A stretch of 37,460 bases of DNA, taken from the NCBI GenBank assembly GCA_016866935.1, contig VGKS01000005.1:1-37460 (forward strand). The letters are read 5' to 3'. Below are positions 9,579-18,154 of the stretch, piece after piece (the stretch's first letter is position 1; each line of letters opens with the position of its first letter). The stretch is from Candidatus Pacearchaeota archaeon (lineage in GTDB: Archaea > Nanobdellota > Nanobdellia > Pacearchaeales > GW2011-AR1). A program made the position numbers and the translations under genes. Below the pieces are notes generated by a model. That model was not told the origin of the DNA. It did not search any database and saw only the letters and a program-made list of their open reading frames with translations.

Positions 9579-9597
9579 TTTCCTGCGTACGCGCGTC
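9579..9597 (+). repeat. 3' arm of pre-23S processing stem (tttcctgcgtacgcgcgtc)
   Basis: Perfect 19-nt reverse complement of 6069..6087. Confidence 0.9.
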
Positions 9598-9626
9598 TAT
9601 GATTTTTTAGTAGACTTTAAATATTG

Positions 9627-9884
9627 ATGATTTTTTATTCAATTATGAGAGGATATTCAAATAAATCTATCATAAGCATAAGTCTTGGGATACTGTCCCT
9701 ATGGTTACTTTGGATAGTTATTATTAGTGTCCCTTTAGCAATTCTTGCAGTAATATTTGGTTTTATTGCACTAAAAGAAATTAGAAAAAGTAAAAATAAA
9801 ATAGAAGGGAGAACATTAGCTATTATTGGTTTAGTTACTGGAATAATTTCGCTTTTAAATTATATTCTTATATTTTTAATATAA
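9627..9884 (+). CDS. DUF4190-like small membrane protein
   Basis: Two TM segments with AVIFGFIALKEIRKSKNKIEGRTLAIIGLVTGI pattern. Confidence 0.75.
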   Translation: MIFYSIMRGYSNKSIISISLGILSLWLLWIVIISVPLAILAVIFGFIALKEIRKSKNKIEGRTLAIIGLVTGIISLLNYILIFLI

Positions 9885-10286
9885 TTATTTCTTATCTGAT
9901 TTTATAAAATAGAAAATTGTATAAAATAGAGCTAAAATTATTCCTATTATGAGAAAAGTTGTTGTGTAAAATCCTTGATATTTCCTCGTTAAAGCGTAGC
10001 CTACGCTGATTATTCCCCCTAAACTTAAGAATAATCCTAGAAATCTATTGCTTGCCATGATGAACCTTGTCCAAATTAAATATAATGTAAGAACTATTCC
10101 AGATATTGCTCCAAACATTATTTGAGTTAATCCGAATGTTGCATCTGTTTTTGTACTTAAAAAATAGAGAAATAATTCGCAAATTAATATAAATAATACC
10201 CCTGAGATTACAGTTAACTTATCAAGTGCAAAAGTCTTAGAGTTATCTAGATCCTCGTCTTCTTCATAATCATCTCTTTTTACCAT
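9885..10286 (-). CDS. Four-TM hypothetical membrane protein with acidic N-terminus
   Basis: Hydrophobic segments; MVKRDDYEEDEDL start. Confidence 0.7.
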   Translation of the reverse strand: MVKRDDYEEDEDLDNSKTFALDKLTVISGVLFILICELFLYFLSTKTDATFGLTQIMFGAISGIVLTLYLIWTRFIMASNRFLGLFLSLGGIISVGYALTRKYQGFYTTTFLIIGIILALFYTIFYFIKSDKK

Positions 10287-10307
10287 GGTTTTTTTTGTTT
10301 TGTAGTT

Positions 10308-10967
10308 TTATATATCTTTAGAAGATAATCTTATTTGCTTTCTGTATTTTATCCAAGAGTATATTGCATATAGAGAAGAACCAAATATTCCGAATGACAG
10401 GTCAATTATAGTGTCGCTAAGTGGATCTAAAATCAAATTGAACTTATCTAATCCAGTTATATCTCTTAAATAAACTCCTTGCAACTTCCAATTAAAAAAT
10501 GAATCTAATACAAATTCTAAAATCTCGAAAATTCCTAAAAATGCGATGACTGATAAAACTGTGAAAGTTAACTTCCATTTTATTGCTAATTTTAGTTTGT
10601 TAACCATGAAGAACATTATAGAACATAAAGGTATTGGAATGATGAAGTGCTGGATTTTATCATAAGTAGGGTAAACAAAATAAAAAGAGCTCATCATTAT
10701 CGTGATAACACCTATTATAATAATAAAAACATAATGCTTTATTTTTAATCTGATATCGAAGAGATGGTCTGTTATATAAGAAGCTAAAAGAATCCCAATA
10801 AATGTTGAATATCTTAAAGTTATTGAAGAAGAATCCTTGAATAGATAAATTGCGACTAGAAGCAAAACAGTTATTATTCCTACAATAAGTCTTTTGTGTT
10901 TGTAGGCTTTTTGAATTTCTTCGCGTATTTTTCTTTTTATTCTTTCCTTTCTGGATTTTTTTTTCAT
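10308..10967 (-). CDS. Polytopic membrane protein, possibly DUF2238/YjdF-like
   Basis: YDKIQHFIIP, FEILEFVLD, DPLSDTIIDLSFGIFG motifs between TM segments. Confidence 0.65.
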   Translation of the reverse strand: MKKKSRKERIKRKIREEIQKAYKHKRLIVGIITVLLLVAIYLFKDSSSITLRYSTFIGILLASYITDHLFDIRLKIKHYVFIIIIGVITIMMSSFYFVYPTYDKIQHFIIPIPLCSIMFFMVNKLKLAIKWKLTFTVLSVIAFLGIFEILEFVLDSFFNWKLQGVYLRDITGLDKFNLILDPLSDTIIDLSFGIFGSSLYAIYSWIKYRKQIRLSSKDI

Positions 10968-11019
10968 TGTTAGATTAAAGATACAATAGCTTTAAATATA
11001 GTTCTTTTCGCTCATTTAT

Positions 11020-11354
11020 GTGAGTCGGGCAGCTAACTTACGAAGGTGTCTTTCGATAGACAAGAATTTTTATGAATTCTCCTTTGAGGAAGGTCCGGAC
11101 ATCATTAAACATGACTTCCTGAAAGGGAAGCAGTCGCGAGGCTGAGCTCCGCAACAGAAACGAACCAACCTTTTAATTAAGGGAACGGATGAAACGCACT
11201 AATTGTGCATAGCACAATGGTGACTCCAACTCTCACGAGTTGAAGTGGCGCCTTCATGGATGCAACCGCCGAAGCCGCGGGCTTAGAAAGATGTTAGCGC
11301 ACACAGTTTGTCGCAAGACGATGTTTGACAAAATCTGGCCTATGCCTGACTCAC
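11020..11354 (+). ncRNA. rnpB: RNase P RNA (archaeal)
   Basis: P1 helix gtgagtcgggca/tgcctgactcac; conserved gaggaaggtccggac, acagaaac, and 3' gacaaaatctggcctatg. Confidence 0.95.
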
Positions 11355-11927
11355 AATTTTTTTGTATTTTTCTTCTAACAAAATTATAACCTCTTCTTTT
11401 TCATAGTTCTCGCAAGAAGTGCATAATATATTCTCCTTACTCCCATCTAAATATTTTAAGTAATGGTAATCTTCAATTATAGATGCTTCCTGTTCAGGAT
11501 TATAACTCTCTGAATCTAAAGAATAAAGATAAGCATGTCCTCTTGAACCTTTTGTTATAAATGCTTTAAATTGATGATATAAAGAAGATAAACTATTTTT
11601 TACACATCCTTCTTCTTTATTCTGATATATATGTGTAGACTCATGAATTATTAGAGATTTCAAACTATTATCTGTTAATTTTGATGGATTTTTGAGATAT
11701 ATAGAATTACAAACCGTTATGCTAGAAAATGTCTGAAATATTCCTTTGCTGTAAAATTTTACATTATAATCTCTTATAAAATTCTCTCCGAATATATTTT
11801 TAATATTTTGTTCATAATTTTCTATTTCCATCTTTTCCCTCAAAATAATATTTAAAATAACTAAAAAGAAAATTAGCCCTATGAGAGATATTAGAATTAT
11901 CCATGTCTTGCTTAGTTTTCTTTTCAT
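11340..11927 (-). CDS. Membrane-anchored putative zinc-dependent protease-like protein
   Basis: N-terminal TM and HESTH (HExxH) motif in SLIIHESTHIYQNKEEG. Confidence 0.6.
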   Translation of the reverse strand: MKRKLSKTWIILISLIGLIFFLVILNIILREKMEIENYEQNIKNIFGENFIRDYNVKFYSKGIFQTFSSITVCNSIYLKNPSKLTDNSLKSLIIHESTHIYQNKEEGCVKNSLSSLYHQFKAFITKGSRGHAYLYSLDSESYNPEQEASIIEDYHYLKYLDGSKENILCTSCENYEKEEVIILLEEKYKKIVSQA

Positions 11928-12003
11928 TGAATTAATGAAATAACCATCATTAAATAGGTTATTAAAAAGATTTAAAACCGCTCTTTTTATTGATGTTTTA
12001 GAG

Positions 12004-12075
12004 GGGCGGGTAGCTCAGTGGGAGAGCACACGACTGAAGCTCGTGGTGTCGGGGGTTCGATTCCCTCTCCGCCCA
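12004..12075 (+). tRNA. tRNA-Phe (anticodon GAA)
   Basis: Cloverleaf GGGCGGG..TCCGCCCA; anticodon stem-loop CACGA-CTGAAGC-TCGTG; T-arm GGGGGTTCGATTCCCTC; CCA not encoded. Confidence 0.95.
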
Positions 12076-12079
12076 TTAA
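12060..12079 (+). repeat. Copy 1 of 20-nt direct repeat at tRNA-Phe 3' end (ATTCCCTCTCCGCCCATTAA)
   Basis: Identical to 12142..12161. Confidence 0.95.
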
Positions 12080-12141
12080 AGTGGAATCGAAGTGCTCACA
12101 AACTGATGTTCGTGGCAACTTAAAATCTAAAGATTTAAAGT

Positions 12142-12161
12142 ATTCCCTCTCCGCCCATTAA
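12142..12161 (+). repeat. Copy 2 of the 20-nt direct repeat
   Basis: Identical to 12060..12079, offset by 82 nt. Confidence 0.95.
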
Positions 12162-12601
12162 TTAATAACAAAACCAGTTATTTGAGAATTAAGAGGTTTC
12201 TCAAAAGTATAGTCACAAGGCAATGCGTTACCTTCTGCATTCTTTATTATTGGAGTAATAGATAACTGCCTTCTTGAGATATCCTCTAAACTAATTTCTT
12301 GAGATATCGATTGACCTGGATTGACTACTAAATGTATTTTTTTTACATCGATATTTTCAAATTTGTCTTTTATTTTTAAATTGAATCCATCAATAACTTC
12401 GTTTCCTGTATTTGTAGCTTCAATAAAGTAAACTCCTCTTTCCTCATGTATTCCTGCATTAAAAGATACTCTTTCACAATAAGGCGCTGGAGCAAGTTGG
12501 GTAATAAATTCGTTGCTTGAATTATAAACTATAAAGCCTAAAGTAACTGTTATAACAATTAGAATCACTGTCGCAATTATGGGAGATACTCCTTTTCTCA
12601 T
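12158..12601 (-). CDS. Archaeal type IV pilin-like protein with class III signal peptide
   Basis: MRKGVSPIIATVILIVITVTLGFIVYN N-terminus; C-terminal QITGFVIN. Confidence 0.85.
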   Translation of the reverse strand: MRKGVSPIIATVILIVITVTLGFIVYNSSNEFITQLAPAPYCERVSFNAGIHEERGVYFIEATNTGNEVIDGFNLKIKDKFENIDVKKIHLVVNPGQSISQEISLEDISRRQLSITPIIKNAEGNALPCDYTFEKPLNSQITGFVIN

Positions 12602-14211
12602 TCTTTTATTAGTCTCTCCTTACTGAATTTATGTAACATTATTGAGGTTATAAATAAGACTATTGCCATTATAGGTAGAAGAATTATATCCCAAATGCTT
12701 TGTATTCCTTTATTGAAGAAAAGGGATTTTGACACTCCTTGTTCTACTATTACTGCTGGGCTTTTAGAGAAAATAGTCCTTAGTGTCTCTGGCATTGTTT
12801 CTATTGGATTTATTAGAGGCGAAAATATTATGAAAATTAAAGAAATACAAACTGCAGATAATATTACTGTATCTCTGTTGTTAAATGAATAACCTATAAC
12901 CATTCCGAGGATTGAAAATACTGTTACCCCTAGACTTATATAAATTAAGATAGAAAACCAATTTTGAGAAATTGAACTATTAATAAAGAAATTCGCGAAG
13001 ATTAATAGAATTACAACTTGGAGCATTATTATAATAATAAGATAAGATAGATTCCCTAATACAAAACTTGTAGAAGAAGTTTTGCTTAAATAATTTCTAA
13101 TATGTGCATTTGAAGATCTTTCTTTTATTACTAGTGAAGAACCGAACATTAAAGAGGTAAATACTATAAAAAAAGATAAAAGGCTAGGAAGAAGATAGTC
13201 TACTAAGTTTAATGGATTGGATCTTTCCAAATTTTTATCATATAGGTTAGCTGCTTCATCTGTAACTGATGAATAGGATAAAGGAATTGGTTCTACAAAT
13301 TTGTTGATACTTAGACTTCCTTTATCAGAGATAGTATCTTTTATCTCCTCTACTTCATCTTTTGTACTTACTATTCTAGATCTAATTAGATCTATGTTAT
13401 TTGAAACTAAATCTATGTTGCTTTCTATTGATGCAAGTGAATTTGTACCCAAATTAGAGGAGAGTGCATTGTTTAGATTAGTTAATGCAGAATTTATCTC
13501 GTTTACTTGATTAGGGTAAACTGCCATTGCAGAAGGGCTAATTAGGTTTAAGTTGTTGCTAATTACATTTAACTGATTTAATGAATTAGTTCTAAAAGAA
13601 TTTATCTCTTGAGACGTTACAGCTATTTGACTTTTGCTTCCATCTACTCTGGACTTCATGAAATCTATATTATCCTCGAGCGTTTCAAGTTGGCTTAAGC
13701 TCGAGTCAAATTTTGAAGTAACCTCTTCTATTGCTATCCTCTGTATTTCTTTTGAAAATCCATCAACTACTGCTTGAACTTTGTTTATTATTCCCCAAAC
13801 TACCCTTTGCTTTGAAAAATCTACTTGTACTTCTACCCCGTAAGATTTTCTAAAGTTTCTAATATTTCTATCGTTTATATTTTCCGGTAGAGGTATTCCA
13901 TTTGGATCGTTTTTTAAGATTATGCAAACATTAGTATTTCCGTTTAGAACTTGTTGAACACACTCTCCTCTATTGTCTGTATATGCAATTATGAAAGAAT
14001 TAGATTCTAATGCTGTAATGAATAAACTTCTATAATCTCCGTCATCTTCACTATAGAAACTAGCTTCTATATTTGAAATTCCCGTGCCTATAATTCCAAA
14101 ACTAAACAACGAAACTAAAACTAGCGGACCTAAGACTATTAAACTTATAACAAACTTTGACTTGAACATATTATGTAAATTTTTTATTAGAATACTAAAA
14201 AAACTGAACAT
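12598..14211 (-). CDS. ABC-2 type transporter permease with large extracytoplasmic domain
   Basis: N-terminal TM, ~300 aa ectodomain, C-terminal TM bundle; adjacent to ATPase gene. Confidence 0.88.
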   Translation of the reverse strand: MFSFFSILIKNLHNMFKSKFVISLIVLGPLVLVSLFSFGIIGTGISNIEASFYSEDDGDYRSLFITALESNSFIIAYTDNRGECVQQVLNGNTNVCIILKNDPNGIPLPENINDRNIRNFRKSYGVEVQVDFSKQRVVWGIINKVQAVVDGFSKEIQRIAIEEVTSKFDSSLSQLETLEDNIDFMKSRVDGSKSQIAVTSQEINSFRTNSLNQLNVISNNLNLISPSAMAVYPNQVNEINSALTNLNNALSSNLGTNSLASIESNIDLVSNNIDLIRSRIVSTKDEVEEIKDTISDKGSLSINKFVEPIPLSYSSVTDEAANLYDKNLERSNPLNLVDYLLPSLLSFFIVFTSLMFGSSLVIKERSSNAHIRNYLSKTSSTSFVLGNLSYLIIIIMLQVVILLIFANFFINSSISQNWFSILIYISLGVTVFSILGMVIGYSFNNRDTVILSAVCISLIFIIFSPLINPIETMPETLRTIFSKSPAVIVEQGVSKSLFFNKGIQSIWDIILLPIMAIVLFITSIMLHKFSKERLIKE

Positions 14212-14837
14212 TACAAAAACCTCTTTACTTCTTCCCTAGAAACTTCTTTTATTTCTCCATCTTGTACTAAAATGAATCTGTTACATATATCTATCATGCT
14301 AGGAATTATGTGTGATGAAATAATTATGGTTACCCCCAAACTATGAATTGTTTTTAGTAGGGTGTTGAGTTCATCTACAAACATTTTGTCAAGCCCTGTA
14401 AATGGTTCATCTAAGATAATGGTAGAAGGACTATTAAGAAGAGAACAAGCGAGATCTAATTTCTTTTTTGTTCCTCCAGATAAAGTGTTTGCACCAGACT
14501 TAACAAATTTTTCCAGACCCAGTTCTTTGAGAAGCTCGTTTATTTTTTTCTTTTTTTCTTTTATTCTGTAAATTCTTGCAAAATAATAAAGATTTTGTTC
14601 CACAGTTAAAGACTCATAAAATGAATTATCTTGAATTGAAATCCCTATCTCTCCTTTAGAATAAATTTTTCCTTTATCTGGTTTAAGAAAACCTGCTATT
14701 GTTTTTAGTAAAACTGATTTTCCTGCGCCGTTTGGTCCTAAAACTCCAACAACATCATTTCCTCCGAACTTAAGACTGACGTTATCTAAAATTTTTCTAC
14801 CCCCTAACTTTTTGGACACATTCACCAACTCAATCAT
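14211..14837 (-). CDS. ABC transporter ATP-binding protein
   Basis: Walker A GPNGAGKS, signature LSGGTKKKL, Walker B TIILDEPFTGLD. Confidence 0.97.
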   Translation of the reverse strand: MIELVNVSKKLGGRKILDNVSLKFGGNDVVGVLGPNGAGKSVLLKTIAGFLKPDKGKIYSKGEIGISIQDNSFYESLTVEQNLYYFARIYRIKEKKKKINELLKELGLEKFVKSGANTLSGGTKKKLDLACSLLNSPSTIILDEPFTGLDKMFVDELNTLLKTIHSLGVTIIISSHIIPSMIDICNRFILVQDGEIKEVSREEVKRFL

Positions 14838-14889
14838 TAGTTAGTTAAAATTTAGGAATATTTATAAACATCGGCTTGTTTTTCTGAGT

Positions 14890-15177
14890 ATGAAAAAAGA
14901 GATGATAGATAGAGAGATTAGGCACCATGATAATAGCTCAGGGGTTGCGGGTGTCATTTTTGGGATAATGGCTATTCTTTTTGGAGCTCCAGGAATATTG
15001 CTTGGATTGGTAGGTTTCTTCTTTTCATTAAATCAAAATAAGAAAGCTAAGAACAGTTGGTCTAAATGGGGAATTGTACTTAATGTTGTAGGGTTTGTTC
15101 TAGGAATTATCTTTGCAGTTTACATATCTGTGTATGTTAGAAACGCAGTTGCTGGTTTGAAAGGAATATCTGGTTAA
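14890..15177 (+). CDS. DUF4190-like small membrane protein
   Basis: AGVIFGIMAILFGAPGILLGLVGFFFSL..KKAKNSWSKWGIVLNVVGFVLGI. Confidence 0.75.
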   Translation: MKKEMIDREIRHHDNSSGVAGVIFGIMAILFGAPGILLGLVGFFFSLNQNKKAKNSWSKWGIVLNVVGFVLGIIFAVYISVYVRNAVAGLKGISG

Positions 15178-15179
15178 TT

Positions 15180-15776
15180 ATGGTAAATAAAAACAGAGAG
15201 GGAGCTCTTGAGCTTTCAATAGGGACGATTGTTGTAATTGTCATAGGTATGAGTATGCTTATTCTAGGTCTTGTTTTGGTAAGGACTATATTCTCAGGTT
15301 CAACTCAAAGTATTGACAGTTTAAATGATCAGGTACAGAGTGAGATTCTTGGATTATTCGGAGATGGAAATGGAAACCTGGTAATTAAATTAGGTTCTGC
15401 TGATACTGCTAAAGTTAAACCTGGAAGCGATCCCTTTAAGCTTGGAATAGGAGTTAGGCATCCCGATGGACTTGCACTAACCGGAAGGGATAGCTTGCAA
15501 TACAAGCTTACTCTTGCTGATGACAGTGGTAATAATTGTTTAAGGGTTTTAGGAAAAGAAAGAGCTGAAAGATTATTTATTACTAGATTGAATAATTGGA
15601 ATTCATTTGATGAATTTTCTGGTTCAACTGCTTTTGCATTAGTTCAAGTTCAAGTGCCTAGCGGAACATCGAGATGTACTCAAAAAGTTAATGTAGATAT
15701 GAAACTTAAAGAGACTCAGACTGCAAGTGAGGGTAAATCATTTATTTTGGAAGTAGCTCGCGAGGGAATATTCTAA
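15180..15776 (+). CDS. Membrane-anchored protein with pilin-like N-terminus
   Basis: NREGALELSIGTIVVIVIGMSMLILGLVLVRTIF N-terminal hydrophobic segment. Confidence 0.7.
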   Translation: MVNKNREGALELSIGTIVVIVIGMSMLILGLVLVRTIFSGSTQSIDSLNDQVQSEILGLFGDGNGNLVIKLGSADTAKVKPGSDPFKLGIGVRHPDGLALTGRDSLQYKLTLADDSGNNCLRVLGKERAERLFITRLNNWNSFDEFSGSTAFALVQVQVPSGTSRCTQKVNVDMKLKETQTASEGKSFILEVAREGIF

Positions 15777-15826
15777 CATAAAAAATTCTTGAGTTTATTA
15801 TTTAGACTTTTGAATAATCAGAGTTC

Positions 15827-15846
15827 TGTCAAAATAAGCTTTGACA
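15827..15846. promoter_or_regulatory. Candidate operator dyad TGTCAAA-N6-TTTGACA upstream of the RuBisCO TATA box
   Basis: Perfect 7-bp inverted repeat, directly followed by tttataaaa (15851..15859). Confidence 0.5.
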
Positions 15847-15880
15847 TAAGTTTATAAAATAAAATCAGTTAAATTAGTTG

Positions 15881-17182
15881 ATGAGTGAAAAGAAAGTTGA
15901 ATGGTACTTGGAGTTTGTGGATCCTCACTATAAACCAAAGAGTGATGAGCTGGTTGCTTTATTTTATTTTGAGTCTGCGAAAGGCATATCTAATAATGAA
16001 GCAATGGGAAGAATTGCCTCTGAAAGCTCGACAGGAACATGGACGACGCTCTTTAAGATGCCCCCTCGCATGAAAAAACTGATGGCTCATCCGTTCCATA
16101 AAGATGGCAATTATGTCAAAGTAGCTTATCCTTTAGATTTATGGGAGAAAGGAAACTTGCCACAACTCTTAAGCGGGATTGGTGGAAATATCTTTGGTAT
16201 GAAAGCTTTAGAAAACTTGAGACTTATGGATATTCAATTTCCTAAAAGTTACTTGAGAAGTTTTCCTGGACCTAGACAGGGAATGCATGGAATAAGAAAA
16301 ATGATGAATGTCTATAAGCGACCTATTTTGGGTTCTGTGCCTAAACCTAAAATTGGCTTTAGCGATAAGGAACATTCTGAAATTGGATTTGAGACATGGA
16401 TGGGTGGATTTGATTGTGTAAAGGACGACGAGAATTTGACTTCTACATCATTTAATAATTTTGATAAAAGAGTAAAGTATATTGCTAAGTTAAGAGAAAA
16501 GGCAGAGAAATTAACTGGAGACACAAAAGATGCTTATATCAATATTACTGCAGAAACAGACGAGATGAAAAGAAGAGCTAAATTGCTTCATGATTATGGA
16601 TTTAAGCACGCCATGATTGATGTAGTTGTTGTTGGAAATTCCGGAGTGCAGACTTTACGTAATACTCTTGGAGATTATGGGATGGCAATTCATGCTCACA
16701 GGGCAATGCACGCGATGTTTGATAAAAACCCAAAACATGGAATGAGCATGTATATGCTTGCTAAATTAATGAGAATGGCTGGAGTAGACCAGATACATGC
16801 AGGAACAGCTGTGGGTAAACTTGTAGGAACAGCAGAAGAAGTAAGAAATGTTTCTGACACATTAAGAGAGAATAAAGTGAAAGAAAAGAGAAATATTAGA
16901 CTTAGCCAGGATTGGTTTGGTCTTAAGCAAGCTTTCCCTGTTTCTTCAGGGGGCGTTCATCCAGGCCTATTGCCTGATTTAATGAAACTATTTGGAGATG
17001 AATGTGTAATACTTGTTTCGGGTGGAATTCATGGACATCCTCGAGGAACTCGGGCAGGAGCAATGGCGGCACGACAGGCAATTGACGCATGGCACGAAGG
17101 CGAGACTTTAGAAGAGCATGCCAAATACAATAAAGAACTTAGAGAAGCCCTTGATAAATGGGGTGGAATGAAGCCTGTTTAA
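15881..17182 (+). CDS. rbcL: Ribulose bisphosphate carboxylase large chain, form II/III-like
   Basis: ASESSTGTWTTL, GNIFG, VPKPKIGFS, GGFDCVKDDE, HAHRAMHA, HAGTAVGKLVG, VSSGGVHPG, SGGIHGHPRGTRAGA. Confidence 0.96.
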   Translation: MSEKKVEWYLEFVDPHYKPKSDELVALFYFESAKGISNNEAMGRIASESSTGTWTTLFKMPPRMKKLMAHPFHKDGNYVKVAYPLDLWEKGNLPQLLSGIGGNIFGMKALENLRLMDIQFPKSYLRSFPGPRQGMHGIRKMMNVYKRPILGSVPKPKIGFSDKEHSEIGFETWMGGFDCVKDDENLTSTSFNNFDKRVKYIAKLREKAEKLTGDTKDAYINITAETDEMKRRAKLLHDYGFKHAMIDVVVVGNSGVQTLRNTLGDYGMAIHAHRAMHAMFDKNPKHGMSMYMLAKLMRMAGVDQIHAGTAVGKLVGTAEEVRNVSDTLRENKVKEKRNIRLSQDWFGLKQAFPVSSGGVHPGLLPDLMKLFGDECVILVSGGIHGHPRGTRAGAMAARQAIDAWHEGETLEEHAKYNKELREALDKWGGMKPV

Positions 17183-17308
17183 GGTGCGTATTTGTCAAAA
17201 TGTATAGAGTAAAATGGGATTAATAGTCTGCTATCCCAATCATTGTTTTTTCTATAAGTCACTCTATTTAAAGTTACATAGTTTAATATATTTGATTAGT
17301 TATTTTTG

Positions 17309-17875
17309 CTTATGATTGATTACAAGAAATACAAATGGTTTTTTACTAAGTCTGGAAAACTTGTTGTGGGAGGCAAAAGTGCTGAGAGCAATGATTCTCT
17401 TCTTAATGAATTGAAGAAAATGAAAAAAGAATTAATTGTGATGCACACCAAATCTCCTGGTTCTCCTTTTTGTGCTATTATTGCTCCGGTTAATGCCGTT
17501 TCTGAAGAAGATATGATGGAATGTGCTGTTTTTACTGGTTGTTTTAGTAGAGCTTGGAAAGAAGGCAAAAAAAATACTAACGTTCATTCTTTCAAACTAT
17601 CTCAATTAAATAAAAATGTGGATATGAAGGAAGGAACTTGGAGTGTTTCTGGAAGAGTTAAAAATTTTAGTGTCGAGCTAAAACTTGCTATTGCTTATCA
17701 AAATAAAATTGTTAGGGCTGTGCCTGTTATTTCTGTAAATGAAGATGAAATAATTGCTTTAGTTTATCCTGGCAAGATTGATAAAACAAATATTAGAACA
17801 GAAGGTTTAAAAGTAAACAAAGAGCAGCTTGTTTCTGCTCTTCCTGCTGGAGGCGTTAAATTTGTTAAAACATGA
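17309..17875 (+). CDS. NFACT-R (DUF814) domain protein
   Basis: YKKYKWFFTKSGKLVVGGKSAESNDSLL and HTKSPGSPFCAI match the RqcH C-terminal NFACT-R domain. Confidence 0.85.
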   Translation, partial: LMIDYKKYKWFFTKSGKLVVGGKSAESNDSLLNELKKMKKELIVMHTKSPGSPFCAIIAPVNAVSEEDMMECAVFTGCFSRAWKEGKKNTNVHSFKLSQLNKNVDMKEGTWSVSGRVKNFSVELKLAIAYQNKIVRAVPVISVNEDEIIALVYPGKIDKTNIRTEGLKVNKEQLVSALPAGGVKFVKT

Positions 17876-18117
17876 AACCCGATACACTAGCATTTCAGAT
17901 TGGAAAAAATGGTCTGACTAAAACAGGAATAGAACATTTAGCAAGTGCTTTCAAAACACGAAGAGTAATAAAAGTTCAACTTTTGAAAAGCGCAGTCTCA
18001 AGTAGAGAAAAAATTGAAGAAATTGCTGAAACTTTGATTACAGAATTACCTGGAAAGTATAATTATAGAATTATTGGATTTACAATAATTTTAATGAAAA
18101 GATCAAATAAAAGTTAA
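17872..18117 (+). CDS. CRM/YhbY-domain RNA-binding protein
   Basis: IGKNGLTKTGIEHLASAFKTRRVIKVQLLKSA pattern. Confidence 0.85.
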   Translation: MKPDTLAFQIGKNGLTKTGIEHLASAFKTRRVIKVQLLKSAVSSREKIEEIAETLITELPGKYNYRIIGFTIILMKRSNKS

Positions 18118-18154
18118 TTGTATATATTTATAATCTCTCAAAATATATACGGTT

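Noticed and set aside
9551-9625. 5S rRNA downstream of 23S
   Set aside because: Space is filled by the processing stem and the next gene's promoter; no 5S-like sequence recognised in the window.
12080-12141. Box C/D sRNA (ctgatg) downstream of tRNA-Phe
   Set aside because: Only one overlapping CTGA/TGATG element, no flanking C and D boxes; tRNA-like relic explains the segment better.
12695-14571. Plus-strand ORFs of 65-69 aa inside the ABC transporter genes
   Set aside because: Antisense to long, motif-supported minus-strand CDSs.
17205-17265. Hairpin tgggat..atccca followed by a T-run after the RuBisCO gene, as an intrinsic terminator
   Set aside because: Short 6-bp stem with a 13-nt loop and the T-run is offset; plausible but too weak to list as a feature.
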